A DNA stretch of 64,000 nucleotides from Vanrija pseudolonga (lineage: Eukaryota; Basidiomycota; Tremellomycetes; Trichosporonales; Trichosporonaceae), in contig NC_085855.1 of the NCBI RefSeq assembly GCF_020906515.1, positions 1,612,001-1,676,000 of the forward strand, in the 5' to 3' direction. Below the pieces are notes generated by a model. The model was not told where the DNA came from. It worked only from the letters and a program-made list of their open reading frames with translations, and did no database searches. Both the position numbers and the translations under genes were made by a program. Below are positions 1 through 11,700 of the stretch, piece by piece. Each line of letters opens with the position of its first letter. Positions within the stretch are counted from its first letter, which is position 1.

Positions 1-163
1 CCTCGGTGTTGCGGAAGTGATCCATAGTCTGGAGCTTGTCCACCCAGGCCTGTGGGTCGTCAGTGGGCTCCCCGCTACCATACCGACTTCGAGGGCCTTC
101 TCGAGCTACGCAGTCAGTATCCATCAAACACGGTCATCCTACCTTCGCGCCAGGCTTAGACAT
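1..163 (-). CDS. Unrecognised 12-exon-family protein, copy 1 (5' end only)
   Basis: The 5' end of a gene that leaves the window at the left edge. ATG at 163-161 opens a 7-codon exon (143-163, MSKPGAK). A 6-codon exon follows (88-105, LEKALE), then an exon starting at 49 (AWVDKLQTMDHFRNTE). The introns are 88-less sized, 37 and 38 nt (106-142 and 50-87). Exon lengths, phases and sequence match the complete neighbour at 1180-2622 (MSKPGDK, LDKALQ, AYVKKLNEMHDFKKTEK), so the two are tandem duplicates. The donor of the second intron (gtcggt) is weak. Function is unknown. Confidence 0.6.
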
Positions 164-1179
164 TGTGTGGTTGGTTGAGTTGTGAAAGACGACGAGTACA
201 GAGTGGTATGAAGAGCCCTGTCTGCGTGCAGGAAACCTACTTATACATCTTCAGCGCGTGCGAGCATGCATCAAACGTGATTGCCCCACCCCATTGCACA
301 CACAGCACGGCCGAACTACATGCACGGCTCCGTCACTCCGTCGGTCTTGATGGGGGAGCAGGCTTGGCCGGTCGATAAGGTTAGAGTTGGCATTCACGTC
401 AAGGGCGATAGGCACTTGGCAGCCCGGTTCGGCCCGGTCTGTGGGTGGCCTCGATACATAGCTACTTACCCATGCCGAAGACGGTGACTTCCCACATCAG
501 CCACTTCATTGAGAGAGCCCTCCAGCCCTGGCAGGGAATGGCGCAGTTAATGCCCGTGCGAGGTTTCAAACACCGCATGACGCTCGCACCTGTTCAAAGC
601 AGATTCCAATCGGTCCTGGAGGTCAGGATGGAGCCGATGAGGTGTCACCTCAGAAGCTATGTACTCAGGAAGGTCAATGGTTGGACGTCTGGCTGGTGTG
701 GTTGTGGTTGCTTATGGCTATCGTCGGCTTGCCCTGTCTGAGCCCCTAATAGAACAACACCACGCCGAGCGCCTCCGTCTTGTATTCGAACTGTTGGTTT
801 GGTGGTGACATGCACCCGCCCACCTTTGGCTCACACTGCCGCGGACTGTGCATTAAACCTTCTCCTCGTGCAAGGTCCACAAATGCCAGTCACCCGCTGC
901 GCAGACTCGCCGACACCAATCTGGCGGAGTCGTTCCGCTGGTCAGTTCACGAAGGTGAGGTCCATCATCGCACAGGCGCTGCGGAGGTCCCTGCAGTTTG
1001 GAACCTGATGACGCGTGCTCAGAGAGATGTAACCCTGGTTACAGTGCTGTCCCTCGCCCACGGCGCGATGAACTCTCGAAGCATTCATTCTGGACACTCT
1101 GAAACCAGCCATTGTTCATTGTTGTATACCTTCTGACCATTCAAGATCTCAAACACTGACCGGGCACGGCCTCACAAAA
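164..1179. other. Intergenic, no gene seen
   Basis: About 1 kb between the start of copy 1 and the stop of copy 2 of the duplicated gene. Only short overlapping frames without recognisable protein features occur. It must hold the promoter of copy 1 and the 3' end of copy 2. Confidence 0.5.
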
Positions 1180-2622
1180 CTAAGTGGAGCCCTTGTAGTA
1201 CTCAAACTCCTTGTCAAGGTGCTTGTAGACAAACTGGCGAGCGTCAGCGGTAACCGGACAATCGGGGATACAACGCACCTGCGCCCAGTCGGCGGCGGCC
1301 TTGTCCTTCGGGGCCGGGTGGGCAGTGATCTTCTTGGCCTTGAACTTCTCGTCGGAGACAAGGTTCTTCTTGTTGCTGATGAACACCTCATGGAAGGTTG
1401 CTAACGGATCAGAACCGCCAGTGCTCATTAGTAGCCTGACTTACCGTCATCGGTGAGGAAGGTGAGCGCTGGTATCGTCAGCACTGCGACGGGTCGGCAG
1501 GCGACGGCAACACACTCACTGGCCTTGTCGTCCCTCGGAGGGTTGATGGTGACTGACCAGTCCTTGAGGTTGATGCTTCCCCTCGGTCAGCCCAACTCTG
1601 CGTTCTGCTGCAGCCACCAACCAACTCACCGCAGACGAGAGGGGTCGACATCGGTGCCTTGCACCGCAAAGTCGTAGATGTCATCCGCCTTGAACTGGTG
1701 CACGTGAGCGTCGGCCCATGCGAGTGAATCAAGAAACGCACAGGCGCGAGGAACTCCTTCTTGCCCGCCTCACTGCCGTTCTTGATCTTGCGGATGGCGA
1801 AGTAGATTTGCTATGGGCATAAGCACACGAGGGTTAACTTGCGGTCACCCCTCACATAGAAGTCGTCGAAGCTCTGCTCCAGAGGGAGAGCATCTACCTG
1901 GTCCTTGATCCCCTTGTCCCCGTCGATCTGGTACGTTGCCCAGGCAAGCTCGTCGATGGCCCACTAAGGCGGTTAGCTATTACCCACATGGATATGCAGC
2001 TCACTCCAATCTCGGCTTGGCCCACCACGCCGAAACCATCCCACTTCTTGAAGTTCTGCGTCGCCCAAGTGTTGTTGTTGGAGATGAAGCTGATCAGGTC
2101 GTCTGGGCTGTCAGACGATGAGCAACACGCACAACCACACCTTCTTTCGCGCGCAGCCCGATGAGCGCTACCTCAGTCAGCTCTACTTCCTCCAGCGGGA
2201 TACTCACGGTCCCCCTTGGGTGGAGCGTCCTTCTCATACGCAAAGTCGCCCTCATTGGCAATGAGAGTGAACATGGGCTGGTAGCCACCGCGCACACTTG
2301 CGGGGCCGGGAGAGCCATTGGCCGCCCAGTCGTACTCCACAATGAAGACAATGTAGCCGGCGATCTTCGCGGTCAACACTCTACTTGTATGTACACTGGT
2401 GCAGCTGACGAGGCCTTGCCGTGCAGTGCTGCATGTACCTACCTGTCGCGCCTTCTCTGTCTTCTTGAAATCGTGCATCTCATTGAGCTTCTTAACGTAG
2501 GCCTGCTGTCAGGAAAAAGGACTGCAAACTCATGCGCACCTGGAGGGCCTTGTCGAGCTGTGGGATTAGCGTGTGGGTGCAAGGAAGTGTAGAGTTCATA
2601 CCTTGTCGCCGGGCTTGGACAT
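1180..2622 (-). CDS. Unrecognised 283-aa protein, 12 exons (copy 2)
   Basis: A complete intron-rich gene of unknown function. Exons read 5' to 3': 2602-2622, 2540-2557, 2443-2502, 2208-2364, 2005-2102, 1856-1963, 1742-1810, 1630-1694, 1520-1575, 1445-1468, 1279-1400, 1180-1233. All phases agree and give 283 residues starting MSKPGDK and ending YYKGST. The product is soluble-looking, without signal peptide or membrane segment. It is rich in aromatic and charged residues (IAGYIVFIVEYDW, NFKKWDGFGVVGQ, WAIDELAWATYQIDGDKG). Two acceptors end in aag rather than cag/tag (before 2364 and 1575), so those junctions are the least certain. A paralogue begins at 163. I recognise no family. Confidence 0.7.
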
Positions 2623-3618
2623 CACTACTGCTTGGAACGATGAGGTACTGAAGATGAGATGAGGGGTTGGGGTTGGGGGTGGGAGTTGACATTCTCCACT
2701 CCAACTCGGCCTACTTATGGACTCCAGGAGGAAGGGCCGGTGCGAACCCCATGACGTGACGTTGTGGGACATGTCACCACTGCATGCCCCACGACGGCTG
2801 GGGAATGTGTGCGTCCGCGGTCACTAACATGGTGCCGAGGATAGTGGATGAACGCCCAGCTAGCTCGTCGATAAGGTTTAGAGTTCCCCCGACAAGCCAA
2901 GCGTCATGTAAGCGTCATGCCTTCTATTCACGATGCAGACGGGCTACGATTTATCCATACCGCGGAATGATGAGATCGCAATGTCATTGGCCATCCTCCA
3001 CTGTAGCACCCGCACCGCACGTTGGGTGCACCATGTGACGCGTTGGTTGTTGGAGTTAAATGCTTGTTCTGCAGGTATGGTCGCCTCTGGAAGCAAGGAA
3101 GCCGCGCGTACGCAGCCTCAACCTATGTAAGCAGGTGACACACCCTTCGGCAGAGGGTCACGAGCATGAGCTGGGGAGCGAAGAACACACTGCCCGCTGG
3201 AGAGGCACTCATGACCCGACTAGTGCGCGGACAAAATCATTCCACGCGGTAATGTCCGCGGCAATAGACGCCATGTCAGTCACGCCGCCTGCAACGTTGG
3301 ACCTGACTATGTAGTGTTCACACACTAGACGCAGCCCTAGTGATAGCCTTCCGTTCTCAATTCAAACGGGGCAGGGAAGCGGAGCTGAGCATGCTCAAGA
3401 ACCCGCATCCCGTATAGCGCTGAACTTTGAGATCCCAAGATAGAGTAGCTGTCAGTGATCGAACGTTCTTCTGGTCAAGCCAGTCGGGGGGATGGCCTGC
3501 ATCCCGCGAACACTACGAACTGGAAACTAGGAACTGGAAACTAACTTTCTCAAGACCTCAAGCTGGCCTAACACAGCTGGGATGACGAGGTCAGGTGAGG
3601 GACTGACACGCCACGCCC
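2623..3618. other. Intergenic, no gene seen
   Basis: About 1 kb between the start of the duplicated 12-exon gene and the stop of the next minus-strand gene. No convincing coding frame, tRNA or repeat was found. It should contain the promoter of the gene starting at 2622. Confidence 0.5.
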
Positions 3619-5709
3619 TTAGAGCCGAGCCTCGGTGAAGGGGTCCGTCGGCCTCTGACGCTGAATGACACAACGCTCTCGCCGCGGGAGAGTCGCAAGC
3701 GGCGAGGCGGCCGACCTCTGGGCGGGGATAGATGTCCGGAGAGCGCCGACAGTCATGGGGCGCCCAGAGTTTGTTGTGGCAGTGGTCTCAGTGAGGACAG
3801 CAGCAGTGGTGCCGTTGGACTGGGTGTCCGACTCGGGGGTGGTGGCGGCAAGCTGCTCCGCGGGAGCGCCGGGGGGGTTGAGCGCGTTGACCTCAGCGGC
3901 GGTGATCGCGAGCCCGGCCAGAATGCTCGAGGGCAGCTCCGTACCGGCAGTCGCGGTGGTCATCATGGACGTGTCCGCCTGAACGGCGCTGACGTCAGGG
4001 TCGGTTGCGTCCGCGAATACAGTTGGCAGTTCAACCATCGGAGGCTGCTGAGACACCTCCTCGGCCTCCGATGACTCGCGCTCCGGAGTCGGGGGGATAA
4101 TGTTCACAATTGGGCCACGATGTAGCGAGAACGATCGCTTGATGCTGGAGATCTTGTTGGCCAGCCACGCGGAGGGCTTGCGACGAAGCGTGGGGCCGGT
4201 GGAGATCATCGACGGGGCAGTGAGGGAGGCCTCGCGGCGGCGGGCGACATAGTGGTCGTGGTCCTCCTCGGTCCAGGACGCTGGCCGGGGGGGCGACGGG
4301 TGCTGGCGCCTCACCTGGTAAGCTGAGGCCACCTTGCGGAGCTGAGGACGACGCGAGCTGGGCTCCGGGGCGCTCGGCATAGGCGTACCGGACGCAGAGC
4401 GATCGCGCTCGCCGCCGTAGCGCTCCATCAGGACCCCGACATGCTCTGACTGGCGACGCGATGGCTGCTCCCAGACAGGGCGCGGGGGGAACGCCTGGTG
4501 GAACTCCACGTCCGTCGTGGGGCGGGCCAGGCCCGAAGGGATGTACGGAATCGGCACGCGTCGAGTCGTGTTGGCTCGGCCCGAAAAGGGGGGGATGGGA
4601 GCAAGGCGGTAGGGGCTGTTGGGAGGCCCGGATGGGCTTTCTCCATGCTGCTGGATGATGCGGTCGAGATCGTTCCTGAGGGACTGCAAACCGGTCGAGG
4701 TGTCAGAGAAGTCGACGCTCGACAGCTGCGCACGCGGAGGAGTGATCGGGTAGGCGGGTGGTGCGGCCTCTTCAGCACCCGCGGCAGCCGTTGATGGCTG
4801 CTGGGAAGTGCCAACGGTTGCCGCCGGGGTGGACGCGGTGGGTGAAGCCAAAGATCGGCTAGCCATGTTCTTCACTCGACGGATCACCCTGGTTGCGGCT
4901 TCCTGTACTGGAGAATGCGAGCGGCGGGTGGGGAGGGAGACAGAGCGCCTGAGCGCGCCGACTGACTTGGGGGTGGAATGCGAGACATCGGCATCTGAAG
5001 CTGCGCGGAGACTGGTGTCGGAGGCAGAGCTCGTGATTGAGGTATCCGCGTCGCCGCTGTCCACGTTGCCAAGACCAACCGAAGGCTCCTTCTTGCTGTC
5101 CTCAAAGCCGAACTGCACATGCGCGTTGGACAAAGAGCGCTCGTTATCGGCGATGGTGATGCGCTCGAGTATGTCCTCAAACTTGTCGCGCTGGCTGCCG
5201 ACTAGAGCAGCGAGGCTGCACTCCGTCGGGCCGTTGTCGCAGGCGGTACACCCCAGAGGCGTGCCGCTCTGGGTAGGAGCCCAGGCCTTGGCGGACCTGA
5301 GGGCCTCGGAGCGGATCACGCAGGTCGTGCCGTGGCGCTGGCAGGCCTCGCACGCGTGCGCAGGAGGCACATGGCGGAGGTGGTCCTTGTTGTTGGCGAA
5401 TGCCGTGGCCTGGTGAAGCTGTCAGCGGGGTCATGGAGCATAACTTGGGCGACTCACAATGCTGCCGATGCGGTCGCGAACTTCGGGATCGACCATGCGG
5501 ATCAGGCTCTGGCGGTTAGACTTGCGGCCGTCGTCGTTTGAGGTCGCGAGGCGACGGGTCGGGGATGGTGACTGCTGGTGGCCGGAGACTGGCGAGGGCA
5601 ATCCCGCAGCTGAGACGTTAGAGTAGCGAGAGCTCACTGAACCTGTGTTCGAAGGCAGGCTAGCTGCGATTGGTGGAGTGGACACCTCCGTCGGGGGCGG
5701 TGAGGCCAT
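3619..5709 (-). CDS. Six-cysteine module (type B) protein with long disordered tail
   Basis: Two exons (5458-5709 and 3619-5409, 48-nt intron) encode 680 residues. Residues 1-70 are Ser/Pro-rich. Residues about 70-140 hold a type B module: MVDPEVRDRIGSI, a phase-0 intron, then VPPAHACEAC. The cysteine pattern is C-x2-C-x6-C-x23-C-x2-C-x6-C. The other B modules (near 7.9, 11.2 and 12.3 kb) have the intron at the same place. The remaining ~540 residues are low-complexity Ser/Thr/Pro/Ala with basic patches (LRRKPSAWLANKISSIKRSF) and look disordered. The pattern resembles a Zn2Cys6 cluster with a lengthened loop, so zinc binding is inferred and DNA binding is only possible. No type A module is present. 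Start is the first ATG of the open frame. Confidence 0.7.
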
Positions 5710-6506
5710 TGCGGAAGCTCAGAAGTGCGGTGAGGGAAGTCGAGTGGGAGAAGTGTGGTGAGGGAGGTAGTGTGGTGAGGAACCTTGTCAGCCGTAATCA
5801 GTCGCCCATTATGTAGCCATCCATCGTCAAGCTCAGGCCACTCAGACAAAGAGCAACAACCCTCAAGTCTGATACGCACGCGGTGAGCGAGCGGGGTGGG
5901 CGAGGTTGAGACGTATCAGAAACTGTCTTGACACACACGGGTCCCCTCAGAAGATCGGCGAAGACTCTCCCCTGGTGCGGGTGTGCGGTGAACAATACGA
6001 CCGATAGTCACAATGGGATCAACATGACGCACCACGACAATGTGGGGATATCGACTCGACCTCGGCGTCAGTGAGGATCAGCATCGGCGATCTGCTCGCT
6101 CCAACGTTTCGGTGCGAGGCTGGTGCAAGCGAGCTTCGCGGACACGTGTTGTGCGTCCCCTGTCGTCATGGCCTTTGTCGTGCCGTGGGTGCGAGAGGAG
6201 ATGAGGAGATGAGGGGATGCTTGTTTCGCGTCTGTCAAGGTGAATGAATGTGTGCAGTCGAAGTGCCGAGGAGGGTTGATTGATTTGTTCGCGGCGAGGT
6301 GCGGCACTTTCCGACGTCATCGGAAAGTGCACCTTCCGCACCATGGACGCGATCTTCCAACGGCTGTCACCATTGTTCACACCACGACGCGCGCGAGTAT
6401 TGTGCTTGATGCTGACGAGAGCACGTCTAACGTGGCTATGACCTGCATGCCTAACAAACTCTACTAAACTATCACTATGAACAGTTGGAAGCGTCGAACC
6501 TTGACC
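5710..6506. other. Intergenic, no gene seen
   Basis: About 0.8 kb upstream of the gene starting at 5709 and downstream of the stop at 6507. Short frames only. It holds the promoter of the 3619-5709 gene. Confidence 0.45.
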
Positions 6507-8491
6507 TCAACTCGCGGTGGAAGCGACCACCTCGACGATGACATGGGGGTCGAGCGTGCTCGGCGTCATCTCGACCCCGCCGTCCTTGCTCATCACCTCT
6601 GCCTGGCACACCACCTCGTCCCACTCGCACTTCACCGTCTCCGCGCTGCACTCGAGACAGCTGCCGTTCTCCCACGTGACCCTCCCGTTGGCGACCACGA
6701 GCTGGGGGTAGCATGCGTGGCGGAGCGCTTGGCAGCGCTTACATCCCACGGCGGCGCGATGCAGGTATGCGGGGAGGGTGATCTTTCCGTCTTCGTCTTT
6801 GGACGTGGTGGCGAAGAGGGCAAGGACACGCTGCGAGATGAACGTCTCCCGCGATAGCCCAACCACGCGCTGCGTCTCGCGTAGGCGATGCGGGCTGGGG
6901 GCGGTGTCGATGTCGATGGCCAGTATGTCGCCCGTCTCGTCAATGAAGTACCATGCACTTCGGCGGTCCGAGGGGTTGCCGAGAACCACCACGCGCTTGG
7001 CACGAGTCTTGCCTGGGGAAAGGGGAGAATCTTCGGGAATATCGTCGTCGGTCTCTGGGATGTCCTCGTCGTAGTATGGGCGAAGCTCCTCGTCGTGCTC
7101 GCCCTCCACGGTGCGGAGATTATCGGTCCCATCTACTCCAGATGCAGATCCACTGTCACTGTCCTCCGACTCATCCTCCGTCCCATCCTCCGAGTCCTTC
7201 GCGTCCTCGGGCTCCTTGGGGTCCTTGGGGTCCTCGGGGTCCTCGTCCTTCGTCTCCTCTTCAACCGTCTCCCAATCATCCTCATCCCCCGTGTCGTCCT
7301 TGCCCCCGTCATCCTTGACCTCGTCGTGCTTGTCGTCGTCATCCTTGACCTCGTCTTCCTTGGGCTCCTCGTCCTTGGGCTCCTCGTCCTTGGGCTCCTC
7401 TTCCTGGGCATGGCCCTCCCCAATCTCCAGCTTTGCACCCTTGGTCTCAGGTCCCTCCTCGCTCTCTGCCAGAGGCCGAGTCTCGGCACCAGCAGCTTTC
7501 CCGCCTTCTACATGCTGCGGAAACGACCACAGGATCTCGACCTCCGGCACCGGCTTTTCATCATCAGTGACGGGCCGCTTCCATGGACGGCCATCCCGGC
7601 GGGTTGAGCAAGCCGTATCCAGTTTATGCCAGTCCTTGACGTGCTTCATACCGATTCTCGGTAGAGCTGTAATGACCACCGCTTTCGCGGCTGCACAATC
7701 GTCCGCCGTAGCCACAGGTCGGGAGGAAAGACAGTGGCGGAGAGCAGCCAACGTCCCTGGACACACTGTCCACCCGAACGAACAGCGCTCCCCACACGCC
7801 ACGCACTGCACCACTTTGGTCTCCTCCTAGCTTCGCTTGATCACACAAGGGAGGCCAAGGCACCTACACCAACTACAGCCCTCGTCCGCGGGGAGAATGC
7901 AGTCGTCTACCGAGTCATCCTCGATATCGAGCAGCTGTCGCATTAGTCGCCGGTCTTGCCATTCACACCACTCACGCGCTCCAGAATGGCCCTCACCCCT
8001 TTCTGGCAATTAGGCTGGAAACTGTTTGCGAGCCGCCAGGGCTCGGCCTTGGAGTACTGTTTGATGAGCCTCTTGTTGAGTTTCTCTCTGGGTGACAGAG
8101 AGGGGGTTTCCGAGCGGTCCCGCTTGTGAGCGGAATCGGCCCCCAAGGGTATGTCGGTGGATTTTGCCGGGGTGACGGGACTGCCTTTGGAGGGGGACGA
8201 TGCCGGGGTAGACTCCAGTGACGGGGTATGCTCCGGTGTTGTGGCCTTCATGCCGGGTTCGGGAGTGCTCATGGCAGAAGACTGTCGCGCTTCGTTGTCG
8301 AGGTGGGCAACCACACCTCCACTACTGTATGACGACACTTTATGGCCTTGAGGAACAACAACACCCTTTGTGAGTGACGAACGAGGGACGGTGGGATCGG
8401 CGGCGCCCATTGCACTACATAGGGCGGGGATGAAACGCGTTTGAAGCAGAGCTGAAGCTGTGCCCGTCGAGGTGACAACCTCCTGTTGCAT
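6507..8491 (-). CDS. Six-cysteine B + A module protein, interrupted by in-frame TAG
   Basis: Exon 1 (7997-8491, 165 codons) is Ser/Thr/Pro-rich and ends in KAEPWRLANSFQPNCQKG. A 62-nt phase-0 intron (7935-7996, branch-like ctaat) leads to a type B cysteine motif, ILPADEGCSWCRCLGLPC. TAG at 7827-7829 then falls inside the motif, yet the same frame runs on as EETKVVQCVACGERC and stays open to 6507. No ATG occurs after the TAG until 7649, downstream of conserved cysteines, so a separate gene starting there is unlikely. A 39-nt intron (7806-7844) could remove the TAG but would also delete the loop between cysteines 3 and 4. The middle is strongly acidic (KDEEP repeats, about 7150-7430). The C-terminus is a type A module: WYFIDETGD, ISQRVLALF, LPAYL, C-x2-C-x6-C-x17-C-L-E-C-x6-C. 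Function unknown; it may be decaying, alternatively spliced or read through. Confidence 0.55.
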
Positions 8492-8703
8492 ATGGCCGTA
8501 GCAAGCAACAATGGGAACTGTAGTAGCCAGAGCATGGACGTCCGACTCTGGACGGAGTGGGGCATGACGTCCGTTGGAACCACCCGCTTCATGCTGCCGT
8601 AAAATGCTATGTGCCACAAACGCTTCAAACTCTGTGTGTATGGAATTGCGACAGTGGATAGCCCCGTCCTGTATGATGACTATTGAGATGCATTTAGGAA
8701 GAG

Positions 8704-11700
8704 CTAAGCATATGGATTGCGCCGAAGATCTTCTTCGTCCAGCTGCAACGTCGGAGTGAGCTCTTTCACCTCCTTAGCCGTCAGGAGCAGCCTCGCCCCC
8801 TCGTCGAAGACGAAACTCTCGTTGGCGGCCTTGCACTCCAAACACTGCTGCTGGAGCATGCCCTTCTCCGGGATGCAGACGACATCCCAGAGATGGCAAG
8901 CGCCCCCGTGCTCTCGGCACCGGTGACAGCGGTTGTTCGCAGTAAACATGTGTTCGGGCAGCACCGTGCGTTCGGCCTGCAGCTGCTCGTTCAGATCCAC
9001 AGTGTAGCCATCATTGAGGGCAGTGTAGCCATCATTGAGGGCAGTGTAGCCATCATTGAGGGCGGGGTCGACGTCCCGCGCCCGAGCGGCACGGATCAAG
9101 TCAATAACCTGCCCTGTGATCGTCGTCTGCCGCGTGAAGGTCGTGAACTTTGACCTGGCGACGCACTGCCTCCACCCCCTCCAGCCGCCGAGCTGCCAGT
9201 TCGAGTCGCGGAACTCGGCTGGTGGGAGCTCGGCGCTGGGCTGGGGTAACTCGACCCTGTACCATGAGCCAGCCTGGGTGGGCCCGGGCCACGGGTTCCC
9301 AACGGTGGCGAAGTTGTAGCGGTTTGCAGGGGGTTCGCTCAGTGTCGACACTAGCGTGGTTGCTGATGTCTGAGTCTCGCTGGGTTGTGTGCTGGTCGTT
9401 GTGGATTGAGTACCAGCTCGCACAGTCTTAGGTACGAGACCGAATGTCGTGCCGGGTCTTAACGATTCAAGGGCATCGTCAATTGCATCGAAGAGCTGGA
9501 CTGACGACGGGGATGGGGGGCGGGTTGGCCGTTGTGGGCGATAGGGGGCGCGGTTGGTCGCATTGTGGTGGGTGGTGGCGGGGTTATCTCCCGGAGGAGC
9601 ATCGCTAGTGCTGATGGGACTGGGGTCGATCATCTCTGGAGTGTCGGAGCGTGAGCCGGCCTCTAACGTTGTCTGTGTGCTGGGAGGAAGGGTTCCATTA
9701 GGGCGCGAGTCACCCGGGGCTGCATCGCCCGTAGTTATAGGGTCGCCGACCTCAACGATGGCGACTTCTGGGTTGCACGAGCTGTTGGCATCGTTAACGA
9801 CCATGACATTGTCCAGTGTCCGGACGTCATTGTTGGCGGCTGTATGTGTAGCATTGGCGGTTGTACGATGCACTGCGTTGCTCGCATTGTTGATGGTAGC
9901 GGCATTGTTGTATTCAGAATTGGAGCTCCCATTGTGAGCGGCCGTCACAACCTCTACACCGCCCATATTCAGGCTCGTGCTTGGGCCAGCGTTGTTCTCG
10001 ATCGCGTCGGGCTTGTTCATGCTCCCGTCACCAGTGGCGGCATTGCTATTCTTCGTGGGCGCCGTCTTCTTCGCCGTGTCTGGTCCCACTTGGGCTGAGG
10101 CTACACGCTTCAGTCCCCGAGATGATTCCAGAGCATGAAGCTGAGCAAGCTGGGCAAGGTGAGCATTCCTAAGCTGCTCAAAGCTCCTGGGACCCTCCAA
10201 CGGCTGGTTCGATGTCTTTGCACCTTCCGTACTGTTGGAAGAACGTGATGGCCCTGGACGACTTGGACTACCTCCAGTCGCCCCAGAGGGATTCTGGGCA
10301 ACAGGCCTCCTCGGTTCACCGGCTTGGTGAGGTTGAGCAGCTACGCTGAGAGGGGGGGGCGGGTGTGCCGATGTGGTTGTGATAGCTGGAGCTCCAGCTA
10401 AGGGCGGGAGTGGGACTCAACCGATGTCACCGTAGTTTGGGAGTCTTCGTTCAGGCCTACGATAATGCCCGGGGGTCGTTTGGCTCGGTGCAGCAGCAGT
10501 GACCGGCAGTGCGTGCTCAGGAGGGACTGGCGGTGGAGGGCCATAGTGATATTGCTGTCCGTATAGAGCATGAGTTGCGGCGTTTGGGGTCGCCCGGGCC
10601 TCAGGTGGGATAACCACGGATGGTGGTTTGAAAAGATTACCGCGTTCGCTGTTCGCATGAGGAGGCGCTTGTGGTGGCGGTAATGACCTCGATGGGTTGG
10701 CTGGCTGAGCGAGGGGTGGTCGAACTCGAGTGTAATGAGAGGGCATTGTGCCCATCGGTTGTGGCGTGGCACCAGCAGGATGAGCCCGAGGTCGTCGACT
10801 GGGGCGAGGGGCTTGGGTGGCACCAGTACCATTACCGAAGCCACTGCGGCGGGGGGTTCAGTCGTTGGGGGGTTGGGGGGCGGCTGATTGCCGACTCGGC
10901 TATGCGTCGACGGGCCCGGGGCCGCATGAGGTTGGGCCTCAGTCGGTGTGATCATATCGGCGGGCCAACCAGTTCTCCTCATGAACTTGTCCATGGCCTC
11001 GCGCCGAAATTTCCCAAATAGCGCGATCGGGATTTTCCCGAGCGCATCCTCCATGGTGGGCCGGAAGTCGGGGTGCAAGTGGCTGCAGGCCACGGCGCCG
11101 CTCGTGTCAGTCGAGCACCAGACACAGCCCCCCCGATTCTGGCCGTAAAAGCCACGGTCGTCAAGCTGGATCGTACAGGGGAAGGATAGGCGCTTGCACT
11201 CGGTGCACCTCAGTTCGCGGGGGAGGACACGGACATGTCGGTATAACGCAAACATGGTACACTGCGCGTCAGTGAGCGCGCCTATGTGGGACTGGGCTTA
11301 CCAGGGTCAGGAAACAACTCTTATAGGGTTCGACAAACTTGGCAGCAAATCGGTCCACCGTCTCCCGGTCCTTGGCTGTTTGCTCCGCCTGAGTCAAGGA
11401 GCGTGGCGGAGTGGGATCGGGCCACACAAGGTCCCATGGGCCGCGGTACGGTTTGGGTGCCAGCTGCTGTGGCTGGTTCGGTGGCTGCTCAAAACCTCCT
11501 GGGGGGCCGGAGGGCGAACCCCGATTCGAGCCTTCTGGTCGTTGCGGCGGTTGAGGAGCCGGGGCGGCATGCCTGGTTGGCATTGTGGCGTTGAGATGAG
11601 GACCCGCTGAACCGTGGACCGGAATAATGGGCGTTGCTTGCGCCTGTGGAAATAGCGCTCCAGTGACAGATGGACCATTTGACTGGTGACGAACGTTCAT

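Noticed and set aside
10398-11255. 285-codon frame as the full second B-module protein
   Set aside because: After about residue 115 it no longer aligns with the sister module, while another frame does (FGNGT, QPMG), so the tail of this frame is probably not translated.
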